From contig DCWG01000107.1 of assembly GCA_002327525.1 (NCBI GenBank), forward strand, positions 1 through 30,329: a stretch of 30,329 nucleotides of DNA, read 5' to 3'. Shown here in pieces: positions 7,981 to 16,104 of this stretch. A program made the translations under genes and the position numbers. This DNA is from Gammaproteobacteria bacterium UBA2168. Lineage in GTDB: Bacteria; Pseudomonadota; Gammaproteobacteria; Pseudomonadales; Azotimanducaceae. Positions within the stretch are counted from its first letter, which is position 1. Every line of letters starts with the position of its first letter. Under the pieces are notes generated by a model. It did not search any database, had not been told where the DNA came from, and saw only the letters and a list, made by a program, of their open reading frames with translations.

Positions 7981-9765
7981 GTGAAGCCGACCAATATCTT
8001 CGATCCCAACTACTTTCACAAAGTCGTCGACTGCCAGTGGGCCTGTCCGGCGCATACCCCGGTGCCTGAGTACATACGGCTCATTGCGCAGGAACACTAC
8101 ACACAAGCATACATGCTCAACTGGGATTCGAACGTCTTTCCGGGCATTCTGGGTCGTACCTGCGACCGGCCCTGCGAGCCTGCCTGTCGGCGTGTGCGCA
8201 CCGAGGAGAAGGCGGTTGCCATCTGCCGGTTGAAACGCGTGGCTGCTGATCACAAGGGCGACGTAACTCCTTTTCTCCCGCGAGTGCCGACAGCCAAGAA
8301 TGGCAAACGGGCGGCGCTGCTCGGTGCCGGCCCGGCTTCGCTAGCCGTGGCGCGTGACCTGCTGCCCTTCGGCTACGAAGTGCACATGTTCGACAAGGAT
8401 CCCGCAGGCGGCGGCATGATGCGTAGTCAGATACCGGCCTTTCGTCTGCCGGAGAGCGTCCTCGACGAGGAGGTGGATCTCATTGTCAACATGGGTGTGG
8501 ACACACATTTTGGCGAGGAGATAACGAGTATGCAGGCCATGCTCGATAAAGGTTACGACGCCTACTTCGTGGGGACGGGTGCTCCAAGGGGCCGCGACCT
8601 GGAACTGCCTGGCAGGCAGGAAGTGGACCAGCACATCTCCGTCGGCATCGACTGGCTTTCGAGTGTCGCGTTCGGACATACGACGGAAATCACCGGTAAG
8701 GTGCTCGTGATGGGCGGAGGCAACACGGCAATGGACTGCTGCCGTACTGCCAAGCGCCTCGGTGCCGAGAGCGTTGATATCGTAGTGCGTTCGGCATTCG
8801 AGGTGATGAAGGCATCTGACTGGGAAAAGGAAGATGCCATGGCCGAGGGTATCCCGATCATAAACAACCGGCCGCCGAAGGAGTTCGTGCACGAGAACGG
8901 TAAACTCACCGGCGTGTGGTTTGAGTGTGTGAAACCCGTCAAGGGCGAGGATGGCCGGCTGCGCTACGAACCGAGTGGCGAGCCGGATGTGTTCATGGAG
9001 TGCGACCACATACTGATGGCGATTGGTCAGGAGAACCACTGTCCGTGGATCGAGCGCGATATCGGGATCGAATTCGACAAATGGGACTGTCCGAAACTCG
9101 ATGAGGACACACTACAGTCGACGCACCCGAAGGTTTTCTTCGGGGGTGATTCCGCTTTCGGGCCGGAGAACATCATCTGGGCCTCGGCCCAGGCACACAA
9201 GGCGGCGATATCCATGCACCTGTTCATGCAGGGCAGGGATCTGCGCTCGGAGCGACCGCCGGAAGGGTTGAATCTGATCAGTCAGAAGATGGGTGTGCAC
9301 GAGTGGAGCTACGACAGCGAACACGATACCTCCATGCGCTTCCTGGTGCCGCACGCGGACAAGAGGGCCGCGCTCAAAGACATAAAGATGGAGGTAGAGC
9401 TCGGCTTCAACGAGGAACTGGCCGCCAAGGAAGCCCAGCGCTGTCTGAATTGCGACATGCAGACAGTTTTCACAGACCGGTTGTGTATCGAGTGTGATGC
9501 CTGCGTCGACATCTGCCCCATGGACTGTATCTCGTTCACCAGCAACGGCGAGGAACAGGAGATGCGCGTGCGCCTGACTGCGCCTGCGGCAAACGCCGAA
9601 CAGGACCTGTACGTGTCCGCGGCACTCGGCACGGGCCGGGTCATGGTGAAGGACGAGGATGTGTGCCTGCATTGTGGTTTGTGCGCGGAGCGTTGCCCCA
9701 CCAACGCGTGGGACATGCAGAAATCCGTGTTGCACGTGCCGCAATTGGGATCTTTCGCCGAATGA
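7981..9765 (+). CDS. GltD-like FAD/NAD(P)H and 4Fe-4S subunit of a 2-oxoacid oxidoreductase (KorC-like)
   Basis: A 594-residue cytosolic flavoprotein that would pass electrons between the Kor enzyme encoded downstream and NAD(P)(H). The N-terminal Fe-S domain has cysteines 18, 22, 61, 65 and 69. Two Rossmann motifs follow: GAGPAS at 115 for FAD and GGGNTA at 245 for the nicotinamide. The C-terminal ferredoxin domain carries two 4Fe-4S motifs, CIECDACVDIC from 502 and CLHCGLCAERC from 562. The layout is that of the glutamate synthase small subunit plus a ferredoxin tail. No large glutamate synthase subunit is nearby, so it is not GOGAT. GTG 7981 is preferred over TTG 7966 because a purine-rich AAAGAGAA lies just upstream of it. 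The stop overlaps the korA ATG (ATGA). Confidence 0.88.
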   Translation: MKPTNIFDPNYFHKVVDCQWACPAHTPVPEYIRLIAQEHYTQAYMLNWDSNVFPGILGRTCDRPCEPACRRVRTEEKAVAICRLKRVAADHKGDVTPFLPRVPTAKNGKRAALLGAGPASLAVARDLLPFGYEVHMFDKDPAGGGMMRSQIPAFRLPESVLDEEVDLIVNMGVDTHFGEEITSMQAMLDKGYDAYFVGTGAPRGRDLELPGRQEVDQHISVGIDWLSSVAFGHTTEITGKVLVMGGGNTAMDCCRTAKRLGAESVDIVVRSAFEVMKASDWEKEDAMAEGIPIINNRPPKEFVHENGKLTGVWFECVKPVKGEDGRLRYEPSGEPDVFMECDHILMAIGQENHCPWIERDIGIEFDKWDCPKLDEDTLQSTHPKVFFGGDSAFGPENIIWASAQAHKAAISMHLFMQGRDLRSERPPEGLNLISQKMGVHEWSYDSEHDTSMRFLVPHADKRAALKDIKMEVELGFNEELAAKEAQRCLNCDMQTVFTDRLCIECDACVDICPMDCISFTSNGEEQEMRVRLTAPAANAEQDLYVSAALGTGRVMVKDEDVCLHCGLCAERCPTNAWDMQKSVLHVPQLGSFAE

Positions 9766-11576
9766 CCATGTACAACGACTTCGTCATCCGCTTTGCTAAC
9801 GTCAACGGCTCCGGCTCGGCAAGTGCCAATGGAATGTTCGCCAAGGCGCTGTATCGCATGGGCATACCGGTGGCCACGCGCAACATCTTCCCATCCAACA
9901 TTCAGGGTCTGCCAACGTGGTTTGAGGTGCGTGTCAGCGAGAAGGGCTATCTGGGACGACGCGAAGGCGTCGACATCATGGTGGCGATGAACGCGGAAAC
10001 GCTGGCTGACGACGTGGCGAGCATCAAGCCAGGGGGGTATCTGTTTTACGACAGCTCGAAACAGCTGACCTGGGCGTTGCGCAGGGATGACATCACCGAG
10101 ATCGGCATGCCGATCTCGACGCTCCTGTTACCTGAATTCGCCGATCCAAAACAACGTGGGCTGTTCAAGAACATCGTCTATCTCGGAGCACTCTCGGCAC
10201 TATTGAACATCGAGTTCGAAGTCATCACCGGCATGGTCTCCACACAGTACAAAGGCAAGGATGACCTGATCGCCCCCAACATTCACGCACTCGAGATCGG
10301 ACGTCGCTATGCACTCGATTACCTCGACGCTCCGCTGCCGATACAGGTGCGTCGTAGCGACGGTGTGGGCGATCGCATCATGGTGGATGGCAATACTGCC
10401 GCAGCGCTCGGTTCCCTCTATGGCGGGGCTACGGTGTGTGCGTGGTACCCCATCACACCCTCCACGTCGGTGGCGGAAGCGTTCGAGAAGTATGCCAATC
10501 AGCTGCGCAAGGATGAGTCCGGCCGGCGTAAGTTCGCGGTCGTGCAGTCCGAGGACGAGTTGTCGGCCATCGGTATCGTCATCGGTGCGGCCTGGAACGG
10601 CGCGCGCTCGTTTACCGTGACCAGCGGTCCCGGCGTATCGCTAATGTCGGAGTTCCTGGGACTCGCTTACTTTGCGGAGATTCCAATGGTGCTATGGGAC
10701 ATTCAGCGCGCGGGACCCTCGACCGGTATGCCCACCCGCACGCAACAAGGCGATCTGTTGTCCTGCGCGTATGCATCGCACGGCGATACCAAACATCCGC
10801 TGCTGTTTCCGTCGACCCCCAGGGAATGCTTCGACTTTGGTGCTCAGTCACTCGATCTCGCGGATCGGCTGCAGACCCCGATCATCATCCTGAGTGACCT
10901 CGAGCTTGGTATGAACGACAGTCTCTGCGATCCCTTTGCATGGGATACGAAACAGCGTTACGACCGCGGCAAGGTGCTAAACGCCGAGCAGCTGGAAGAA
11001 GCGGGGCAGTTCGGTCGCTACCTCGATGTGGATGGCGACGGTATCGGCTATCGCACATACCCGGGTACCCACCCGGAAAAGGGCGCGTTTTTCACCAGGG
11101 GTACCTCCCGGGACGAATTCGCCGCCTATACAGAGAGCCCGGACGCCTACCAGCGCAACATGGAGCGATTGGTGTACAAGTGGGAGACTGCGGCCAAGAT
11201 CGTGCCCCAGGCGGTGGTGCACGATGCTGGTGAGGCCGCCGGGATTCTCTATTATGGCACGAGTGCTGCACCCATGACGGAAACACTCGACATGTTGGCG
11301 GAGGATGGCATCAGTCTAGATCGAATTCGCGTTCGCGCTTTCCCGTTCGGCGAGGAGGTCATGACGTTTCTCGAGCGCCACGAGATCGTGTTCGTTGTGG
11401 ACCAGAACCGCGACTCCCAGATGCGTACGTTGCTCGTAAACGAGCTGGAACTGGATCCTGCCGCGCTGATCCCGGGTCGCTACTACGCGGGGCTTTCCAT
11501 TTCCGCAGATACGATCTACAGCCAGGTGAAAGCCTACTTCGAAGTAACCCGCCGACCGCGGATCAAGCGCGCCTGA
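9762..11576 (+). CDS. korA: 2-oxoglutarate (2-oxoacid):acceptor oxidoreductase, gamma-alpha fusion subunit
   Basis: A 604-residue subunit in which the gamma domain (about residues 1-190; NGSGSASANGMFAKAL, DIMVAMNAET) is fused ahead of the alpha pyrimidine-binding domain. The alpha part begins near residue 200 and carries WYPITPSTS at 228, VVQSEDELSAIG and FTVTSGPGVSLMSEFLGLA. Together with KorB it would oxidatively decarboxylate a 2-oxoacid with CoA to an acyl-CoA, or run in reverse. 2-oxoglutarate is the likeliest substrate from overall similarity, but specificity is inferred. Coding potential also runs upstream in this frame. ATG 9762 is chosen because it overlaps the preceding stop (ATGA); ATG 9768 is the alternative. 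It is the second gene of the three-gene operon. Confidence 0.88.
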   Translation: MTMYNDFVIRFANVNGSGSASANGMFAKALYRMGIPVATRNIFPSNIQGLPTWFEVRVSEKGYLGRREGVDIMVAMNAETLADDVASIKPGGYLFYDSSKQLTWALRRDDITEIGMPISTLLLPEFADPKQRGLFKNIVYLGALSALLNIEFEVITGMVSTQYKGKDDLIAPNIHALEIGRRYALDYLDAPLPIQVRRSDGVGDRIMVDGNTAAALGSLYGGATVCAWYPITPSTSVAEAFEKYANQLRKDESGRRKFAVVQSEDELSAIGIVIGAAWNGARSFTVTSGPGVSLMSEFLGLAYFAEIPMVLWDIQRAGPSTGMPTRTQQGDLLSCAYASHGDTKHPLLFPSTPRECFDFGAQSLDLADRLQTPIIILSDLELGMNDSLCDPFAWDTKQRYDRGKVLNAEQLEEAGQFGRYLDVDGDGIGYRTYPGTHPEKGAFFTRGTSRDEFAAYTESPDAYQRNMERLVYKWETAAKIVPQAVVHDAGEAAGILYYGTSAAPMTETLDMLAEDGISLDRIRVRAFPFGEEVMTFLERHEIVFVVDQNRDSQMRTLLVNELELDPAALIPGRYYAGLSISADTIYSQVKAYFEVTRRPRIKRA

Positions 11577-11587
11577 CGGAGACGTTC

Positions 11588-12643
11588 ATGACCTTTGTCG
11601 CCAAACCGAAAGTCCACCATCCGCTGTTACCGGTCAGCGACCTTGGCCTCACGCGGCGTGACTACGAGGGTTCGGTATCCACGTTGTGTGCCGGGTGCGG
11701 TCACGACTCGGTGAGTGCAGCCATCGTGCGGGCGTGCGCTGAGCTGAGTATTCCGCCGCACCGCTTTGCCAAGGTGTCGGGCATAGGTTGTTCGTCCAAG
11801 ACACCGAGTTATTTCCTGTCCAAATCACATGGGTTCAATTCGGTGCATGGTCGTATGCCGAGCGTCGCCACGGGCGCGAACATGGCGAATCGGGATCTGT
11901 TTTGCGTAGGTGTGTCGGGGGACGGTGACAGTGCGTCCATCGGACTCGGCCAGTTTGCCCATGTGGTGCGCCGCCGCATCAATATGGTCTACATCGTGGA
12001 CAACAACGGCATCTACGGTCTGACCAAGGGTCAGTTTTCCGCCACCAACGATAAGGGCTCCACCAACAAGAAGGGGGTGCCCAACCTGCACGAACCCATC
12101 GACCTCGTCAGTATGGCGCTGCAAATCGGTGCGAGTTTCGTCGCCCGCAGCTTTTCCGGGGACAAGCGCCAGCTGGTGCCGCTGATCAAGGCGGCGCTAA
12201 TGCACCGCGGCGTGTCGTTCCTGGACGTGATCTCGCCGTGTGTTGCCTTCAATAATCACAACGGATCTACCAAGAGCTACGAGTACGTACGCGGACATGG
12301 CGGTAGTGTGGTAAACGCCGAGTTCTTCGCTCGTCACGAAGAGATCACGGCCGACTACGCGCCGGGCACGCGGGAAGATGTGCGGATGCCGGACGGTTCG
12401 ACCCTTCAGCTGTACAAACTCGACGACGACTACGATGTACATGACCGGGTGGGTGCGCTCAACTACATGCAGCGCCGCGCTCAGGAAGGCGACGTGGTCA
12501 CGGGACTTCTGTACGTGGATCCGAATACCTTCGATTGTCACGAGGTGCTTGGCACGGTCGATACGCCGCTCAACGAGCTAAATGAGACTGATCTGTGTCC
12601 GGGGAGCGCGGCGCTGGCGGAGCTGAACGAGAGCTTTCGGTAG
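11588..12643 (+). CDS. korB: 2-oxoglutarate (2-oxoacid):acceptor oxidoreductase, TPP-binding beta subunit
   Basis: A 351-residue beta subunit that binds thiamine diphosphate and a 4Fe-4S cluster. The TPP motif is GDGDS at 111-115 with DNNGIYGLTKGQ at 138-149. Candidate cluster cysteines sit in the classic places: C34 and C37 (LCAGCGHD), C68 (GIGCSS) and C218 (SPCVAFNN). It is longer than many archaeal or clostridial KorB proteins (about 280-300) because of an extended C-terminal region. The ATG has a GGAGA ribosome-binding site 5-9 bases upstream and follows korA by 11 bases. It closes the operon. A plausible rho-independent terminator lies about 175 bp further on. Confidence 0.9.
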   Translation: MTFVAKPKVHHPLLPVSDLGLTRRDYEGSVSTLCAGCGHDSVSAAIVRACAELSIPPHRFAKVSGIGCSSKTPSYFLSKSHGFNSVHGRMPSVATGANMANRDLFCVGVSGDGDSASIGLGQFAHVVRRRINMVYIVDNNGIYGLTKGQFSATNDKGSTNKKGVPNLHEPIDLVSMALQIGASFVARSFSGDKRQLVPLIKAALMHRGVSFLDVISPCVAFNNHNGSTKSYEYVRGHGGSVVNAEFFARHEEITADYAPGTREDVRMPDGSTLQLYKLDDDYDVHDRVGALNYMQRRAQEGDVVTGLLYVDPNTFDCHEVLGTVDTPLNELNETDLCPGSAALAELNESFR

Positions 12644-12818
12644 GCTGTTTTGTTGTCGTCTACGTCGGATGCGTCGGATCTAACGTGGTCGAGATTTGGG
12701 GAACCGGCGGGGTTGGATGTCGCGCGAGGGGAGGCTTCACGAGGGTTGGTGATGTGGGGGTTTCGAAGCCATTGTGCCGGGTCAGGGTGCAGGGAGTTGG
12801 CCGGCTTTGCGAAACTTG

Positions 12819-12838
12819 AACGCGGTTCGCGTTTTTTT
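12819..12838 (+). terminator. Candidate rho-independent terminator after the kor operon
   Basis: AACGCG, a GTT loop and CGCGTT form a perfect 6-bp stem (12819-12824 with 12828-12833), followed immediately by a run of T to 12838. It lies about 175 bp past the korB stop, so the operon would have a fairly long 3' untranslated tail. The stem is short, hence the moderate confidence. Confidence 0.5.
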
Positions 12839-12916
12839 CTTCGCTCGTATACATTTATTTCCCGGATATGTGCGCTAAAACCGGGCAAATATGCGGCAAA
12901 TCGCGTTTGACCTCTA

Positions 12917-12928
12917 TATAATCCGCGC
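12917..12928 (+). promoter_or_regulatory. Candidate gap promoter -10 element
   Basis: TATAATCCGCGC contains a perfect sigma70 -10 hexamer about 45 bp before the gap start. No good -35 hexamer sits 16-18 bp upstream. The same 12-base string occurs before nqrA (14568-14579). Confidence 0.5.
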
Positions 12929-12966
12929 CGTTTTCACACCCCCCCTCAAAGGAAAGAGGAGCTAAC

Positions 12967-14436
12967 GTGGCACTACCCAGTCTCGATGACTACTTCCCCG
13001 ACTGGAAAGAGCGCGAAGCGCTCGCGGAGGCGATGATCCCGATCATCGGACGGCTGTACCGTAAAAATGTCGTGACGTACTGTTATGGACGGGCGCTTTA
13101 CAATCAGAGTGTTGTCCAGATCATGAAGACCCACCGTTACGTGCGTCAGATTGCGGAGAACGAACTTTCCGAATTCGAGAGCTATCCCATCCTTGAGGCG
13201 CTTTCTCAGCTCGACCTGGGCCCGTCCCATGTCGACGTCGGGAAGCTCGCCATCACCTACATGGATGAGAGTGAGAATAGCGAGATGAGGCCCCTCGATT
13301 TCGTGAAACGCGAATGTGCAAAGGTGATCGGGCGTCACGTGCCGCCCGTCGAGAAGCCTCAGGATATCGTGTTGTATGGGTTCGGGCGCATAGGGCGCCT
13401 GCTCACGCGTCTGCTGGTGGAGAAGACGGGCAGCGGAGAGCAGCTTCGCCTGCGCGCAATAGTCGTGCGCAAGGGCAGCGATGACGATCTGGTCAAGCGC
13501 GCGAGCCTGCTGCGGCGCGATTCCGTGCACGGGGCTTTTCTAGGTACGTTGCGCATCGATCATGAGAATTGCTGCCTCATCGCCAACGGCAACGTCATCA
13601 GGGTGATCTATGCGAGTGGGCCGGATCAGGTTGATTACGAATCCTATGGCATCCACGACGCCATCGTGATCGACAACACCGGTGTGTGGCGTGACGAAGA
13701 AGGCCTCGGGCTGCACCTGAAGAACAAAGGTGCGGCGAAGGTGATTCTGACCGCACCCGCGAAGGGCGACCTGAAGAACATCGTCTCAGGATTGAATTCC
13801 GATATTCTGGAACCAACCGACAGCATCATCGGTGCGGCATCCTGTACGACCAATGCCATCGTGCCGGTCCTGAAGGCGGTCAATGACGAGTATGAAATCG
13901 TCCACGGCCACATGGAAACCGTGCACGCGTACACCAATGATCAAAACCTGATCGACAACTATCACAAGAAGAACCGGCGCGGGCGCGGCGCGCCGCTGAA
14001 CATGGTGATTACCGAAACCGGGGCATCCAAGGCGGTCGTGAAACTCCTGCCTGAACTGGAGGGCAAGTTGACCGGTAACGCCATCCGCGTACCGACCCCC
14101 AACGTGTCGCTGGCAATTCTCAATCTCACGCTCGGTCGTGAGACATCGACCAACGAGGTCAACGACTTTCTGCGAAATACGTCGCTGCATTCCGAATTAC
14201 AGAGGCAAATCGACTTCACGCGCTCTCCGGAGGTGGTGTCGTCAGACTTCGTCGGCAACCGGCATGCCTGCATCGTCGATGGCGGCGCGACGCTCGCGCG
14301 GGACAACCGGATTGTGTTGTACGTGTGGTACGACAACGAATTCGGCTACGCCTGTCAGGTAGTGCGCGTCGTGCAGAAGTGGGCCGGAATCTCGTACCCC
14401 CTGGTACCCAAGGACGTCGACAAACAGGGCTTTTAG
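12967..14436 (+). CDS. gap: Glyceraldehyde-3-phosphate dehydrogenase, long form
   Basis: A 489-residue GAPDH that interconverts glyceraldehyde-3-phosphate and 1,3-bisphosphoglycerate with NAD(P). A helical N-terminal extension of about 130 residues precedes the usual enzyme. The dinucleotide-binding motif GFGRIGR is at 138-144, and the catalytic cysteine is C293 in ASCTTNAIV. HAYTNDQNLIDNYHKKNRRGR and WYDNEFGYACQVV are the substrate and C-terminal signatures. Ordinary GAPDHs are about 335 residues. The long form is known from Pseudomonas and relatives, where, as far as I recall, it also lies beside mfd and nqr. The start is GTG 12967 with AGGAG five bases upstream. A gluconeogenic role is possible but not shown here. 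Confidence 0.95.
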   Translation: MALPSLDDYFPDWKEREALAEAMIPIIGRLYRKNVVTYCYGRALYNQSVVQIMKTHRYVRQIAENELSEFESYPILEALSQLDLGPSHVDVGKLAITYMDESENSEMRPLDFVKRECAKVIGRHVPPVEKPQDIVLYGFGRIGRLLTRLLVEKTGSGEQLRLRAIVVRKGSDDDLVKRASLLRRDSVHGAFLGTLRIDHENCCLIANGNVIRVIYASGPDQVDYESYGIHDAIVIDNTGVWRDEEGLGLHLKNKGAAKVILTAPAKGDLKNIVSGLNSDILEPTDSIIGAASCTTNAIVPVLKAVNDEYEIVHGHMETVHAYTNDQNLIDNYHKKNRRGRGAPLNMVITETGASKAVVKLLPELEGKLTGNAIRVPTPNVSLAILNLTLGRETSTNEVNDFLRNTSLHSELQRQIDFTRSPEVVSSDFVGNRHACIVDGGATLARDNRIVLYVWYDNEFGYACQVVRVVQKWAGISYPLVPKDVDKQGF

Positions 14437-14458
14437 TGGAGCAAGCGGTGCATAGGCA

Positions 14459-14493
14459 CCCCCCGCTCCTGTAGCGATCCCGCTCGCGGGGGG
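14459..14493. repeat. GC-rich hairpin after gap, REP-like
   Basis: CCCCCCGC (14459-14466) pairs perfectly with GCGGGGGG (14486-14493) around a 19-base loop, and a smaller CCCGC/GCGGG alternative exists inside. No T run follows, so it is not a standard intrinsic terminator. The look recalls REP-type intergenic repeats of gammaproteobacteria, but only one copy is seen in this window. Confidence 0.4.
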
Positions 14494-14543
14494 CGCGCAA
14501 CGCGCCGCAGTTGCGCGCGACAGGTCTATACGTGAATACCCCA

Positions 14544-14573
14544 TTGGCATCCAGGCAATGCCCCCACTATAAT
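14544..14573 (+). promoter_or_regulatory. Candidate nqr operon promoter (sigma70 type)
   Basis: A -35 box TTGGCA (14544-14549, five of six matches to consensus) and a perfect -10 box TATAAT (14568-14573) are separated by 18 bp. It lies about 185 bp before nqrA. Nothing else this good was found upstream of the operon. Confidence 0.65.
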
Positions 14574-14758
14574 CCGCGCGGTCTGAACGGGGGCCAGCGC
14601 GTGGTGCCCCGATTCTCCAATGCATCACGGTCATGGCGCGGCATGTTGAGCGCGTGATACCCGGATATTGAACAACCGATCCTCACACGAGGGGCGAGAG
14701 TTACCTTTGTGGATCGCGGAGTGATTCGCAGACAAGTTGCAGGAAATCAGCAACACAT

Positions 14759-16102
14759 ATGATCAAGACTAAGAAGGGCCTGGACCTCCCTATCGCCGGG
14801 GTGCCAGAGCAGACGATCGAGGCTGCGCACCCGATCCGCACGGCAGCCGTGCTCGGTGAAGACTACCCCGGCATGAAACCCACCATGGCCGTTCGTGAGG
14901 GCGATGTCGTCAAACGCGGTGGCTTACTGTTCACAGACAAGCAAAACGACGGCGTGCGTTTCACCTCTCCGGTGGCTGGCCGGATTCTCGGAGTCAATCG
15001 GGGAGCGAAGCGCGCCCTGATGAGTGTCACGATAGAAGTAGACGGAGATGACGCCGAGCGGTTTCTCAAGCTCCCGGCGAACGAACTGGGTGCCCTGTCG
15101 CGCGAACAGATCGTTGAGAACCTGGTCACAAGCGGACTGTGGACGGCATTGCGCACGCGTCCCTACAGCAAGGTGCCCGCAATCGACTCGGCACCGGCGT
15201 CGCTGTTCGTAACGGCCATGGATACCGCTCCCCTGGCGGCGGATCCGGTCGTCGTGATAGAGCAGCGCGCTACCGAGTTCGCGGTCGGTCTCGATATTCT
15301 GGCCAAACTGACCGAAGGGCCGGTGTACGTGTGTCAGGCAGCGGGACGGTTCCTGCCCAGTGGCGAGAACACCCAGGTACAGGTGTATGAGTTCAGCGGT
15401 CCGCATCCAGCCGGATTGCCTGGGACCCATATACATTTTCTCGATCCCGTCGGACCCGAGAAGACGGTTTGGTTCATTAATTACCAGGACGTCATAGCGG
15501 TGGGCGCACAGTTCCTCAGCGGAGAACTGGTCAACGAGCGGGTGATCGCGCTCGGTGGGCCAGTCGTGGCGAAACCGCGGTTGCTACGCACCGTTCTCGG
15601 TGCCAGCACTGATGAGCTGACGGCGGGTGAATTGGAGGGCAGAGATCTGCGCGTGATATCGGGTTCGGTGCTGTCCGGTCGCATGGCCGATGGTCCGGAA
15701 GCGTTTCTCGGACGCTACCACAATCAAGTGTCCGTGCTGGCGGAAGACCGCAAACGTCGTTTCATCGGTTTTCTGGCACCGGGGTTGCGGCGACACTCGG
15801 TGACTCCTACCTATTTTGCATGGTGGCTGGGTAAGAAGGATCTGATCTTCAACACGTCGACCAATGGCAGTGCGCGCGCGATGGTTCCCATTGGCAGCTA
15901 CGAGAAAGTCATGCCGTTGGACATTCTCGCGACGCAATTATTGCGCGCCCTGCTCACCGGAGATCTCGACTTGGCCATTGCGCTCGGCGCCCTCGAACTC
16001 GATGAAGACGATCTGGCGCAGTGCACCTATGCGTGTCCCAGCAAGTACGAATACGGACCGGTTCTGCGTACGGTGCTCACCACGATCGAGAAGGAAGGCT
16101 AG
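14759..16102 (+). CDS. nqrA: Na+-translocating NADH:quinone reductase subunit A
   Basis: A 447-residue peripheral subunit of the sodium-pumping NADH:ubiquinone oxidoreductase, on the cytoplasmic side and involved in the quinone site. It opens with the family signature [18 protein letters not shown] and also shows [32 protein letters not shown], and a C-terminal region ending in the cysteine-containing [12 protein letters not shown]. Length matches Vibrio NqrA. It is first in the nqrABCDEF operon. The nqrB start follows two bases after its stop. Confidence 0.97.
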   Translation: MIKTKKGLDLPIAGVPEQTIEAAHPIRTAAVLGEDYPGMKPTMAVREGDVVKRGGLLFTDKQNDGVRFTSPVAGRILGVNRGAKRALMSVTIEVDGDDAERFLKLPANELGALSREQIVENLVTSGLWTALRTRPYSKVPAIDSAPASLFVTAMDTAPLAADPVVVIEQRATEFAVGLDILAKLTEGPVYVCQAAGRFLPSGENTQVQVYEFSGPHPAGLPGTHIHFLDPVGPEKTVWFINYQDVIAVGAQFLSGELVNERVIALGGPVVAKPRLLRTVLGASTDELTAGELEGRDLRVISGSVLSGRMADGPEAFLGRYHNQVSVLAEDRKRRFIGFLAPGLRRHSVTPTYFAWWLGKKDLIFNTSTNGSARAMVPIGSYEKVMPLDILATQLLRALLTGDLDLAIALGALELDEDDLAQCTYACPSKYEYGPVLRTVLTTIEKEG

Positions 16103-16104
16103 GC

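Larger units (their letters stand above)
12644..12966. other. Intergenic region between korB and gap
   Basis: This stretch of 323 bp holds no convincing gene: the short open frames across it have no ribosome-binding site and no recognisable domain. It contains a candidate terminator (12819-12838), an AT-rich stretch with a TATAAT box (12917-12922), and the strong AGGAG ribosome-binding site of gap at 12957-12961. Confidence 0.6.
14437..14758. other. Intergenic region between gap and nqrA
   Basis: This stretch of 322 bp holds no supported gene. It contains a GC-rich hairpin soon after gap (14459-14493) and a well-formed sigma70-type promoter (14544-14573). The probable nqrA leader of about 180 bases follows. 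AGGA at 14741-14744 is the nearest ribosome-binding site candidate but lies rather far from the ATG. Confidence 0.6.

Noticed and set aside
7981..9765. Annotation as glutamate synthase small subunit
   Set aside because: No large subunit is present, and the added two-cluster ferredoxin tail plus operon with korAB points to an electron-transfer subunit.
12595..12910. Short open frames between korB and gap
   Set aside because: They lack ribosome-binding sites, have unusual composition and run across the candidate terminator.
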